Below are positions 27,915-36,059 of a DNA stretch of 64,000 nucleotides, one piece after another. How positions within the stretch are numbered: the stretch's first letter is position 1; every line of letters starts with the position of its first letter. Source of the DNA: Caulobacter radicis (GTDB lineage Bacteria; Pseudomonadota; Alphaproteobacteria; Caulobacterales; Caulobacteraceae). The position numbers were made by a program, and so were the translations under genes. Under the pieces are notes generated by a model that saw nothing but the letters and a program-made list of their open reading frames with translations, was not told the origin of the DNA and ran no database searches. The stretch lies in NCBI RefSeq assembly GCF_003094615.1, contig NZ_QDKO01000008.1, positions 1-64,000 of the forward strand, written 5' to 3'.

Positions 27915-30900
27915 ATGGTGCGGCCGATGGCCGAGCCTCACGCCGACCCCGATTCCGTCAAGACGCCCGCCAAGCCCGCGCGGAGCCCGCGCCTGAGCAA
28001 GGCCGCGCTGGCCGATGCGGGGCTGGAGGCGCTGTCCTTCGCCATGATGGCGTTCATCGCCCTGGGCATGTCGGCCTATGCCGGCCGGCGCGAGATCAGC
28101 CAGGCGCTGGCCGAGGCGTGGCTGGCCGAGCGCGGCATCGAGGGCCTGATCTCGGTCGAGAGCCTGGACGCCTCGGGCTTCGCCGGCTCGATCCGGCTGG
28201 GCCCCAAGAACGATCCCTATTTCTCGGCCAGGCGCATCGAGGTGGCCTACGACCTGCAGGCCCCGTGGTCGGGCGGGCCGTTCGCCATCGACACCCGGGC
28301 CGTGCGCATCACCAGCCCGCGTTTGCGGGCGAGCTATGACGGGCAAAAGCTGACCTTCGGCAAGTTGCAGCCCTTGATCGACGAGGCGCTGAAGTCGCCC
28401 GGCGAGGAGAAGGAGGGCGGGCCGGCCGTGCTGGTCGAAGACGCCCGCGTCACCTTGCAGACCCCGGGCGGGGTGGCCCGCCTGACCGGCGACGCCAGCC
28501 TGGACGACGGCCAGCTGCTGCGGCTGGACGCGGCCATCGCGGCCATGCGCTACGCCACCGGCGACCTGCAGGTCGAGTTGCGCGGGGCCATGCTGAAGGC
28601 CCGCAAGCGCGGCGATCGCCTGTCGGTGGACGCCTGGGCGCAGATCGACGCCCTGGACGCCGAACAGGTCGACCTGGAGGGCGCCGACGCCCGGGTCGAG
28701 GCCGATGTCGCCTATCCCGACCTCAAGCGGCTGGCGGCCACGGGGCCGGCCGACGTCAAGCTGTCGATCAAGGCCCAAGGCTTGCGAGCCGGCGAGACCA
28801 GCCTCGACGACGTCGAGACCCGCCTGACCCTGGCGGGCCTGGTGGCCGGCAATTTCACCCAAGGCGGCGCGGCCGCGCGGCTGTCGGGCCAGGCCCGGGC
28901 CGGACGGCTGGTGGCGCCGGGGCTGGAGGCGCGCAGCTTCACCGCAGAGCTCGACAGCGACGCCCTGCGGGTGGATTTCGACAAGGCCGGCGCCCGGGTG
29001 CTGGGGCCGGCGAGGCTGCGCGGCACGGCCGAGCGGGCGGTGGCCGGCGGCGCGGCCCTGACCCGCACGGCGGTCGACATCAAGTCCAAGACCTTCGTGT
29101 TCAGCGCGCCCAAGGGCCGGCCGATGAGCGTGTCGGGTCCGATCCAGGTGGCCGCCGGCGTCGGCCGCGCGGCGCGCGACGGCCTGGGGCTGTCGGCCCT
29201 GGTGCTGGACGCCAAGGGCCGCTTCCAGGCAGGGCAGACCCTGAATCTCACTCTGGAGGGCCGGGCCGGGGCCGACGGGGCGGTGGCCGCCCCCGACGCC
29301 GAACGCCTGACGGCCGGCCTGCCCAGCCCCGAGTACGCGGCGGCGGCGCGCAAGGCGCTGGCCGACTTCTCGCTCGACGCCGACGACCTGCGGCTGGAGA
29401 TCGGCGAAGGCCGCGTGGCCGCCTTCGCCGGCAAGCCGGTGACCCTGGCGGCGGCCAGCGGCGCCAAGGCGACCCTGACCCCTGGCGGCGGGCGCCTGAT
29501 GGAGAGCGTGGGCGGCGTCTCGCGCGGGGCCGCGACCCTGGCGCTGGGCGGCGGTGGTTTGCCCGAGCTGACCCTGAGCGCCAGCGACTGGCGGGCCGAT
29601 GCGCGGGGGTTCGCCTCGCCCGTCACCCTGGCCGGCAAGCTGGACGTGCCGCCAGCCGAGGGGATCAGCGCCACGATCAAGGGTCAGGCCCGCGCCGCGG
29701 GCGGCGTGTTCGACTTCCGCCTGGCTGGCTGCACGCCCGTTACGGTGGCCGCCATCGAGGCGGGCGAGGCCGGCGAACGGCCGATCCAGGACATCGCGCT
29801 CGACCTCTGCCCCGTCGCCGCGCCGCTGGTGCGGGTGGCCAATGGCCGCTGGGAGGCCCAGGCCCGCTTCGCCAATGGACGCGGGACGATCACGGCCGCC
29901 GAGGCGAAAGCAGAAGGCGTGGCCGGAACCTTCGTCGGCGGAGGCGCGGGTTTCGACCGCGCCGAGGTGCGGCTGACCGAAGGCCGGCTGATCGACGCGG
30001 CCTCGGCCAAGCGCTTCGAGCCGGTGAAGGCGACCGGGCGGCTCAACCTGGCCTCGGGCGTGTGGAGCGGCGGCGTCGATGTCGGCACCGCCAGCGGCTT
30101 CGCCCTGGGCCGCATCGACATTCGGCATGGTGTCGAGAGCGGTCGCGGCTCGGCGCTGATCGACGCCTCCAACATCGTCTTCACCAAGGAGGCGGGCCTG
30201 CAGCCGGTGGCGGTCAGCCCGATGGCCGCCTTCGCCAGCGAGGCCGAGGGCAAGGCCAGCTTCAAGGGCCGCTTCGACTGGACCGACAAGGGCGTGACCA
30301 GCAGCGGCGAGGTCTCGACGCAAGGGCTCGACTTCCGCGCCAGTCCGCTGGGCTTCGTGGCGACGCTGGCCGGCGACGTGAAGTTCGACAGCCTGGCGCC
30401 GCTGACCAGCGCCCCCGACCAGAGCCTGAAGATCACCCGCATCGACTCCATCGTGCCGCTGGAGGCCGTGGGCGCGGTGTTCACCCTGGGCGCCACCTCG
30501 CTGAAGGTCAGCGAGGCCAGCCTGACGGCGGCCAAGGGCAAGATCTCGATCGAGCCGGTGGACGTGCCGCTGAACGGCGGCCCGATCAGCGGCGTCATCG
30601 TCATCGACGGCCTGGACCTGGGCGAGCTGACCGCCGGCTCGACCCTGGCCGAGAAGGTCAAGCTGGACGCGGTGGTCTCGGGCCGCCTGCCGTTCCAGTT
30701 CAGCGACAAGGGCTTCAAGCTGCTGGACGGCAAGCTCGCCGCCATCAAGCCCGGCCGCATCTCGATCGCCCGCGAGGCCCTGACCGGCGTCGAGGCCAAC
30801 CAGGGCGAGAGCGACAGCCCGGGCAACCCCAACAACCAGCCGGCCGCCGACGCGCCGGTCAACGCCATCCAGGACTTCGCCTACCAGGCCATGGAGAACC

Positions 30901-31193
30901 TGGCCTTCGACACCCTGGAGGCGGGCGTCAGCTCGACGCCGAACGGGCGCCTGGGCATGCTGTTCCACATCAAGGGCGAGCATGATCCGAAGGTCGCCGA
31001 GAAGGCCCGGGTGGGCATTCTGGAGCTGATCCGCGGCAAGGCCTTCCAGCGGCGGATCCCGCTGCCGGCCAAGACGCCGGTGGACCTGACGCTCGACACC
31101 TCGCTCAATTTCGACGAGCTTCTGGCCGCCTGGGGTCGTCGTTTCGCGGAAGAGACCGAGGAAACACGCCGTTCAGCGCCGGTTCAGCCGTGA
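27915..31193 (+). CDS. ydbH: YdbH-like AsmA-family intermembrane transport protein
   Basis: A protein of about 1092 residues with one N-terminal membrane helix (SFAMMAFIALGMSAYA, about residues 39-54) and a long periplasmic part made of repeated beta segments, the plan of AsmA-like bridge proteins. The C-terminal part (SISIEPVDVPLNGGPISGVI to the end) and, above all, the two genes behind it identify the YdbH branch. In E. coli YdbH works with YhdP and TamB in moving phospholipids to the outer membrane. ATG 27915 is taken; 27927 is as good. YnbE- and YdbL-like genes follow at once, so all three are one operon. Confidence 0.85.
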   Translation: MVRPMAEPHADPDSVKTPAKPARSPRLSKAALADAGLEALSFAMMAFIALGMSAYAGRREISQALAEAWLAERGIEGLISVESLDASGFAGSIRLGPKNDPYFSARRIEVAYDLQAPWSGGPFAIDTRAVRITSPRLRASYDGQKLTFGKLQPLIDEALKSPGEEKEGGPAVLVEDARVTLQTPGGVARLTGDASLDDGQLLRLDAAIAAMRYATGDLQVELRGAMLKARKRGDRLSVDAWAQIDALDAEQVDLEGADARVEADVAYPDLKRLAATGPADVKLSIKAQGLRAGETSLDDVETRLTLAGLVAGNFTQGGAAARLSGQARAGRLVAPGLEARSFTAELDSDALRVDFDKAGARVLGPARLRGTAERAVAGGAALTRTAVDIKSKTFVFSAPKGRPMSVSGPIQVAAGVGRAARDGLGLSALVLDAKGRFQAGQTLNLTLEGRAGADGAVAAPDAERLTAGLPSPEYAAAARKALADFSLDADDLRLEIGEGRVAAFAGKPVTLAAASGAKATLTPGGGRLMESVGGVSRGAATLALGGGGLPELTLSASDWRADARGFASPVTLAGKLDVPPAEGISATIKGQARAAGGVFDFRLAGCTPVTVAAIEAGEAGERPIQDIALDLCPVAAPLVRVANGRWEAQARFANGRGTITAAEAKAEGVAGTFVGGGAGFDRAEVRLTEGRLIDAASAKRFEPVKATGRLNLASGVWSGGVDVGTASGFALGRIDIRHGVESGRGSALIDASNIVFTKEAGLQPVAVSPMAAFASEAEGKASFKGRFDWTDKGVTSSGEVSTQGLDFRASPLGFVATLAGDVKFDSLAPLTSAPDQSLKITRIDSIVPLEAVGAVFTLGATSLKVSEASLTAAKGKISIEPVDVPLNGGPISGVIVIDGLDLGELTAGSTLAEKVKLDAVVSGRLPFQFSDKGFKLLDGKLAAIKPGRISIAREALTGVEANQGESDSPGNPNNQPAADAPVNAIQDFAYQAMENLAFDTLEAGVSSTPNGRLGMLFHIKGEHDPKVAEKARVGILELIRGKAFQRRIPLPAKTPVDLTLDTSLNFDELLAAWGRRFAEETEETRRSAPVQP

Positions 31194-31228
31194 CCGCGCA
31201 ACCTAATCCCCGAATTGGAGACAAAGCC

Positions 31229-31408
31229 ATGCACAAGCGCGTCCTGATCGCGACCCTGCTGGCGGCGGGAGGCCTCGCGGCCTGCACCCCGACCGTCCGC
31301 GTCAAGGTCGATCCGATCAACATCTACGCCAAGCTGGACGCCGACGTGCGAGTGCGGCTGGACAAGGAAGTCCAGACGCTGATCCAGCAGAACCCGAACC
31401 TGTTCTAA
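31229..31408 (+). CDS. ynbE: YnbE family lipoprotein
   Basis: A 59-residue lipoprotein: basic N-terminus, hydrophobic core and lipobox LAAC with the lipidated Cys at residue 19, then CTPTVRVKVDPINIYAKLD, the family core. YnbE in E. coli sits in the outer membrane and extends the beta groove of YdbH by strand addition, finishing the bridge. A GGAG precedes ATG 31229. It lies 35 bp after ydbH and 14 bp before the ydbL-like gene. Confidence 0.88.
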   Translation: MHKRVLIATLLAAGGLAACTPTVRVKVDPINIYAKLDADVRVRLDKEVQTLIQQNPNLF

Positions 31409-31422
31409 GCAAGGAGACCGCC

Positions 31423-31779
31423 ATGATCCGCAAGACGATGACGGTTTTGGCCATCGCCGCCGCCCTGGGCGCGGTCGCCGCCGCCCCCGTGATGGCCCAG
31501 TCGGCCGCCGCCAAGGCCGCCGTTGACGCCGCCAAGTCCGCCGGCACGGTCGGCGAGCAGGCCGACGGCTTCCTCGGCATCGTGTCGGGCGGCGACGCCG
31601 ACCTGCGCGCCGCCGTGGCCGAGATCAACACCGGCCGCGCGGCCGTCTACAAGGACACCGCCGCCAAGACCGGCGTCACCGCCGACGCCGCCGGCCAGGC
31701 CACCGCCAAGCAGCTCTACGCCCGCCTGGCCGCCGGCCAATACTGGAAGCCGCTCGGCGGCGGCTGGGTGAAGAAGTAA
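31423..31779 (+). CDS. ydbL: YdbL family (DUF1318) periplasmic protein
   Basis: A 118-residue protein with a signal peptide (about residues 1-25, ending in APVMAQS) and a DUF1318 domain with GTVGEQADGFLGIVSGG and the C-terminal YARLAAGQYWKPLGGGWVKK. In E. coli YdbL is encoded beside ydbH and ynbE and appears to act as a chaperone for the YdbH-YnbE pair. An AAGGAG lies before the ATG. Confidence 0.88.
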   Translation: MIRKTMTVLAIAAALGAVAAAPVMAQSAAAKAAVDAAKSAGTVGEQADGFLGIVSGGDADLRAAVAEINTGRAAVYKDTAAKTGVTADAAGQATAKQLYARLAAGQYWKPLGGGWVKK

Positions 31780-31792
31780 GGTCGCCGGCTTT

Positions 31793-31913
31793 GGATGCTC
31801 CCCCTGAAGGGGGAGCTGTCGCGAAGCGACTGAGGGGGAAGTTCCAGCGGCGCATCAGCAGTCGCTTCCCCCTCCGGCCCTACGGGCCACCTCCCCCTTC
31901 AGGGGGAGGATCC
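31793..31913. repeat. family B repeat, copy 5
   Basis: The left end is GGATGCTCCCCCTGAAGGGG and the right end CCCCCTTCAGGGGGAGGATC. Right-half sequence CCCTCCGGCCCTACGGGCCA matches other copies. It starts 14 bp after the ydbL-like stop and precedes the terminator. Confidence 0.87.
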
Positions 31914-31923
31914 AAGACGTCGA

Positions 31924-31957
31924 ACCCTCCCGGCCCAGCCGGGAGGGTTTCGCTTTG
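31924..31957 (+). terminator. intrinsic terminator of the ydbH-ynbE-ydbL operon
   Basis: Perfect 11-bp stem ACCCTCCCGGC (31924-31934) with GCCGGGAGGGT (31938-31948), a 3-nt loop, followed by TTTCGCTTT. It abuts the stop codon of the convergent VWA gene. On the other strand no T tract follows. Confidence 0.88.
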
Positions 31958-33778
31958 TCAGTCCCCCTTCGCCCCCGCGGCCGCCCGCGTCAGCTGCACG
32001 AACTCGGCGCGCAGGCCGTAGGGGTCGTCGCCGCGCGCGCCTTGCGCCAGGGCGGTGACGGCCGGCCAGTCGAAGGACGGGTCCAGCCACGGGTCGGCGC
32101 GCAGCTTCTGGCCGTAGGCGGCGACCGCCACGGCGAAGCGGGTGGCCTCCGGCGCGGCCGCCAGGCTGGCGTAGGCGTCGGTCTTGCCGATCGGGCGCTC
32201 GATCAGTTTCGAGACGCTGCCGCCCGGCGGCTTGTAGCGCACCTTCAGATAGGCCAGCTCGCCAGCCTTGCCGCCGGCCGGGGCGGGCTTGGCCTCGCCG
32301 TAGCGCAGCGGATCCGACGAAGGCGCCGCGCCGGCCGGGGTGATCTCGTAGAGCGCCGTGACCGAGGCGCCCGAGCCGACCTCGCCGGCGTCGACCTGGT
32401 CGTTGTTGAAGTCCTCGCGGTTCAGGAGGCGGGTCTCGTAGCCGATCAGCCGGTACTCGGAGACCTCGCGCGGATTGAACTCGACCTGGATCTTCACGTC
32501 GTCGGCGATCGGGAAGAGGTTGCTGGCGAAGTCGTCGCGCAGCAGCTTGCGGGCCTCGCGCAGGCTGTCGACATAGGCGGCCGTCCCGTTGCCGTTCTGG
32601 GCCAGGGTCTGCATCATCACGTCGTTGTAGTTGCCGCGCCCAAAACCGTAGACCGACAGGTAGACGCCGCTCTTGCGCTGGTCGGCGACGGTGTCCTTCA
32701 GGCGCGCGGGATCGGCGATCCCGACGTTGAAGTCGCCGTCGGTCAGCAGGATCACGCGGTTGACCGCGCCCTTGTCGAAGTTCTGGCGGGCCAGGGCGTA
32801 GGCTAGCTCCAGCCCCTGGCCGCCGGCGGTCGAGCCGCCCGACTGCAAGGCCTCCAGAGCGCAGCGCATCTTCAGCTTGGAGCGGCCGTCGGTGGGCGCC
32901 AGCACGGCCCCGGCCGAGCCGGCATAGGCGACGACGGCCACCCGGTCCTGCGGCCGCAGCTGGTCGATCAGCACGTTCAGCGCCTTCTTGGCCAGCGGCA
33001 GGCGGTCGGGCCCGCGCATGGAGCCGGAGGTGTCGACCAGGAAGACGAGGTTCAGCGGCGGCTGGTCGGCGCGAGGCCGCTCATAGCCTTGCAGGCCGAT
33101 GTGGACGAGCTTGCGCTGCGCCGACCACGGTGAGGGAACGACCGCGACGGTCGCCCGGAACGGCGTCTCGGTCGAGGCCGGTCGCGGGTAGCCGTAGTCG
33201 AAGTAGTTGACCAGCTCCTCGACCCGAACGGCGTCGCGCGGCACGGGGCGGCCGTCGTCGAGGAAGCGGCGGACATTGGCGTAGGCGGCGGTGTCGACGT
33301 CGATCGAGAAGGTCGAGACCGGCTCGTCGGCTGTCCGCTTGATCGGGTTGGAGGCGGCGTTCGGATAGCGCTCGGTGTCGCGCGGGGCCTGGATCGGGAC
33401 CGACTGGATGACGGCGGGGCGCGCGGGGGCGTAGCCGAGCGCGCCGACGTCGGTCCGTTCCCTGACCGGCGGGATCGGCAGCGGGATCGGCAGCGGGGCG
33501 GAGGCCGTTAGCGGCGGCGGAGGCGGAGGCGGAGGAGGCGGAGGAGGAGGCGGAGGGGGCGGAAGGGCGTGGGTGGCGGTGCGTCGGCTCGCCCGGGCGC
33601 CGGAGACGGCCACGCTCTCGTGCACGTCGGCCTGGGCCGTGAAGCCGAGCGCGGCGCAGGCGTCGGCCGTGGGCGCGCCGTCCTGCATGGGCGGCGGGGG
33701 CGGCGTCATGGCGCCGGCCGGCAGGGCGATCAGGACGGACAGCAGGCCGGCGCTGGCCAAGCGGATGGTTTGGTTCAT
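31958..33778 (-). CDS. VWA domain protein with DUF3520 (YfbK-like)
   Basis: A 606-residue exported protein. The N-terminus is a signal peptide (LLSVLIALPAGAMT). A long proline tract (at least 15 in a row, about residues 80-95) follows, then the YfbK-type N-terminal segment (STFSIDVDTAAYANVRRFL), a von Willebrand A domain with an intact MIDAS site (DTSGSM, near residue 255), and a C-terminal DUF3520 region. Such proteins are thought to act in metal-dependent adhesion or assembly in the envelope, but the role of YfbK is not settled. ATG 33778 is clear from the signal peptide; the frame is open upstream without meaning. Confidence 0.9.
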   Translation of the reverse strand: MNQTIRLASAGLLSVLIALPAGAMTPPPPPMQDGAPTADACAALGFTAQADVHESVAVSGARASRRTATHALPPPPPPPPPPPPPPPPPLTASAPLPIPLPIPPVRERTDVGALGYAPARPAVIQSVPIQAPRDTERYPNAASNPIKRTADEPVSTFSIDVDTAAYANVRRFLDDGRPVPRDAVRVEELVNYFDYGYPRPASTETPFRATVAVVPSPWSAQRKLVHIGLQGYERPRADQPPLNLVFLVDTSGSMRGPDRLPLAKKALNVLIDQLRPQDRVAVVAYAGSAGAVLAPTDGRSKLKMRCALEALQSGGSTAGGQGLELAYALARQNFDKGAVNRVILLTDGDFNVGIADPARLKDTVADQRKSGVYLSVYGFGRGNYNDVMMQTLAQNGNGTAAYVDSLREARKLLRDDFASNLFPIADDVKIQVEFNPREVSEYRLIGYETRLLNREDFNNDQVDAGEVGSGASVTALYEITPAGAAPSSDPLRYGEAKPAPAGGKAGELAYLKVRYKPPGGSVSKLIERPIGKTDAYASLAAAPEATRFAVAVAAYGQKLRADPWLDPSFDWPAVTALAQGARGDDPYGLRAEFVQLTRAAAGAKGD

Positions 33779-33848
33779 GGCGCATATCCCCCTCTGGTTG
33801 AGGCGATAATTACGCGCGTAATTGAAAAGCGCCAGGGGTTTTCTGAAG

Positions 33849-34021
33849 GCTCCTCCCCCGCTTGCGGGGGAGGGGGACCGCCCCCGGGACGCGCGAAGCG
33901 CGCGCCCGAGGGCAGGCTCCGCGGTGGAGGGGCCGAGACTGGGCGCCGTGCCCGCCGTCGCCCCCTCCGTCACGGCGCGTATCCGCGCCGCGCCACCTCC
34001 CCCGTTGCACGGGGGAGGAGC
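33849..34021. repeat. family B repeat, copy 6
   Basis: The left end is GCTCCTCCCCCGCTTGCGGG and the right end CCGTTGCACGGGGGAGGAGC. The inner part is long and GC-rich, with the CGGGACGCGCGAAGCGCGCG hairpin region. It lies between the VWA gene start and the SDR stop, upstream of the former. Confidence 0.83.
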
Positions 34022-34052
34022 AAGGAGCGGTCGGCGAAGCCGACTGAACGGC

Positions 34053-34835
34053 TTACCGCGGCGCCATGCGGATGCCGCCGTCCAGGCGGACGTCTTCGCC
34101 GTTGAAGTAGCCGCAGGTGATCATGGTCAGGGCCAGCTGGGCGTATTCGGCCGGATTGCCCAGGCGCTTGGGGAAGGGCACCGAGGCGGCCAGGGCGTCT
34201 TTGACGTTGTCGGGCGCGGCGTTCATCAGCGGGGTGTTGAAGATGCCCGGCAGGATGGTGTTGACGCGGATGCCGTCGTTCATCAGGTCGCGGGCGATCG
34301 GCAGGGTCATGCCGATGACGCCGCCCTTGGAGGCCGAATAGGCGGCCTGGCCGATCTGGCCGTCCTCGCCCGCCACGCTGGCGGTGTTGACGATGGCGCC
34401 GCGCTCCCCGTCCTGCAGCGGTTCCAGGTCGAGCATGCCCTTGGCCGACTTGGCGATGCAGCGGAAGGTGCCGACCAGGTTGATCTGGATCACGCGGTCG
34501 AAGATATCGAGCGGGAAGTGCTTGGTCTCGCCGGTGGCCTTGTCGCGGCTGGCGGTCTTGGCGGCGTTGCCGACCCCGGCGCAGTTGACGAGGATCCGCT
34601 CCTGGCCGTGGGCGGCGCGGGCCTTTTCGAAGCCGGCGTCGACATCGGCGTCGCTGGTGACGTTGACCTTGCAGTAGACGCCACCGATCTCCTTGGCGAC
34701 TTCCTCGCCGCGCGCCTCGTTCATGTCGAAGATGGCGACCTTGACGCCCTGGGCGGCCAGGGCCCGGGCGGTGGCCTCGCCGAGGCCCGAGGCGCCCCCG
34801 GTGACGACGGCGGCGACGGTGTTGTCGAGTTTCAT
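34053..34835 (-). CDS. SDR family 3-hydroxyacyl-CoA dehydrogenase (type II, HSD10-like)
   Basis: A 260-residue NAD-dependent dehydrogenase. The cofactor turn is TGGASGLGEATAR, the catalytic Tyr and Lys are in YSASKGGVIG, and the stretches SVAGEDGQIGQAAYSASKGG and IRVNTILPGIFNTPL are close to those of the type II 3-hydroxyacyl-CoA (2-methyl-3-hydroxybutyryl-CoA) dehydrogenases of beta-oxidation and isoleucine breakdown. No other degradation gene is nearby. The start at 34835 is fixed by the MKLDNTVAAVVTGGAS N-terminus. It is divergent from the YkvA gene over 55 bp. Confidence 0.9.
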   Translation of the reverse strand: MKLDNTVAAVVTGGASGLGEATARALAAQGVKVAIFDMNEARGEEVAKEIGGVYCKVNVTSDADVDAGFEKARAAHGQERILVNCAGVGNAAKTASRDKATGETKHFPLDIFDRVIQINLVGTFRCIAKSAKGMLDLEPLQDGERGAIVNTASVAGEDGQIGQAAYSASKGGVIGMTLPIARDLMNDGIRVNTILPGIFNTPLMNAAPDNVKDALAASVPFPKRLGNPAEYAQLALTMITCGYFNGEDVRLDGGIRMAPR

Positions 34836-34890
34836 GGACGTTTCCCCTGGGGTTGCGTTTAATTGGTGTGTTGAGGAGCGGTTTAACCCG

Positions 34891-35313
34891 ATGAGCGCCG
34901 ACGCCAAACCATCCCCCGACGTCAACGGCGGCGTTACGCCCGACGACGTGCTGGACCCGAGGAAGGCGCTCGTGCCGGCCACGGTGCGGGTCAACGAGCA
35001 GCGGGTCAGCCGCGGCTTCTGGCCGAAGATGCGCAAGGTGGCCTCGAAGGTGCCGTTCGCCGCCGACGCCCTGTCGCTGTGGTGGTGCGCGCGCGACCCG
35101 GAAACGCCGACGGCGGCGAAAGGCATGATGTTCGCGGCCCTGGCCTATTTCGTGCTGCCCACCGACGCCATTCCCGACGTGCTGCCGGCGCTGGGCTTCA
35201 CCGACGACGCCGCCGTGATCGCCGCCCTGCTGGCCATCGTCGGCAAGAACCTGAAGGCCCGCCACAAGGACGCCGCCCAGGCCTTCCTCGCCAAGCTCTC
35301 CAAGGATGACTGA
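34891..35313 (+). CDS. YkvA family (DUF1232) protein
   Basis: A 140-residue protein; the DUF1232 core is AKGMMFAALAYFVLPTDAIPDVLPALGFTDD (about residues 72-102), with the family pattern LP-DxIPD. One hydrophobic segment suggests membrane association. The role of YkvA proteins is unknown. The start is ATG 34891; the end overlaps the lysoplasmalogenase-like gene by 8 bp, so the two are translationally coupled and may act together at the membrane. Confidence 0.88.
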   Translation: MSADAKPSPDVNGGVTPDDVLDPRKALVPATVRVNEQRVSRGFWPKMRKVASKVPFAADALSLWWCARDPETPTAAKGMMFAALAYFVLPTDAIPDVLPALGFTDDAAVIAALLAIVGKNLKARHKDAAQAFLAKLSKDD

Positions 35314-35938
35314 CCAGGTTCTGTGGACGATCTGCGGCGTCTGCGCCCTGGCCTACGGCCTCGCGCTGGTCGAGCGTCCGCCCTCGTTCCTGCGCACGCT
35401 GGTCAAGACGGCGTCCACCGGCGCGCTGGCGGTGCTGGCCTATCTGGAGGGCGGCACGGTTCTGCTGGCCGTGGCCCTGACCCTGTGCGCGCTGGGCGAC
35501 GCCTTCCTGGCCGGCGATCCCAAGCGCTGGCTGCCGTTCGGCCTGGCCGCGTTCCTGGCCGGGCACGTCGTCTATGTGATCGTCTTCTGGCGCGAGCGCA
35601 CGGCGCCTAGCCAGGCCTTCTTCGTGCTGGCCCCGGTCGCGGCTCTGGTCGGCGCGGTGATGCTGCGCAGGCTGTGGGGATCGCTGGGGCCGCTGCGGCC
35701 GGCCGTGCTGGCCTATGTGGCGGCGATCCTGGCCATGGTGGTCTCGGCGGCGGCCCTGCCGACCGTGCGCTGGCCGGCGACCGTCGGGGCGGTGGCGTTC
35801 ATGGCCTCGGACGCGATCCTGGCCTTCGACCTCTTCAAGGGCGCCAAGCTGCTGGGTTCGGCGAGGCTGACGGCCTGGGCCGTGTGGTTTCTCTATATCG
35901 GCGGCCAGGTCGGGATAGCCGTGGGGATGCTCAGATAA
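35306..35938 (+). CDS. YhhN family (lysoplasmalogenase-like) membrane protein
   Basis: A 210-residue integral membrane protein of about seven or eight helices. Its ALCALGDAFLAGD and AVAFMASDAILAFDLF segments are the two Asp-containing motifs of the YhhN/TMEM86 family, whose animal members cleave lysoplasmalogens. The bacterial substrate is uncertain. It overlaps the YkvA-like gene upstream. Confidence 0.87.
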   Translation: MTDQVLWTICGVCALAYGLALVERPPSFLRTLVKTASTGALAVLAYLEGGTVLLAVALTLCALGDAFLAGDPKRWLPFGLAAFLAGHVVYVIVFWRERTAPSQAFFVLAPVAALVGAVMLRRLWGSLGPLRPAVLAYVAAILAMVVSAAALPTVRWPATVGAVAFMASDAILAFDLFKGAKLLGSARLTAWAVWFLYIGGQVGIAVGMLR

Positions 35939-36056
35939 GATCCTCCCCCCGAAGGGGGAGGTGGCCCGGAGGGCCGGAGGGGGAAGCCGTTGCTGACGCG
36001 CCGCTATCACTTCCCCCTCAGTCGCTCCGCGACAGCTCCCCCTTCAGGGGGAGCAT
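35939..36056. repeat. family B repeat, copy 7
   Basis: The left end is GATCCTCCCCCCGAAGGGGG, then GGTGGCCCGGAGGGCCGG; the right end is CCCCCTTCAGGGGGAGC. It fills the whole gap between the YhhN-like stop and the convergent gshA stop. Confidence 0.88.
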
Positions 36057-36059
36057 TTT

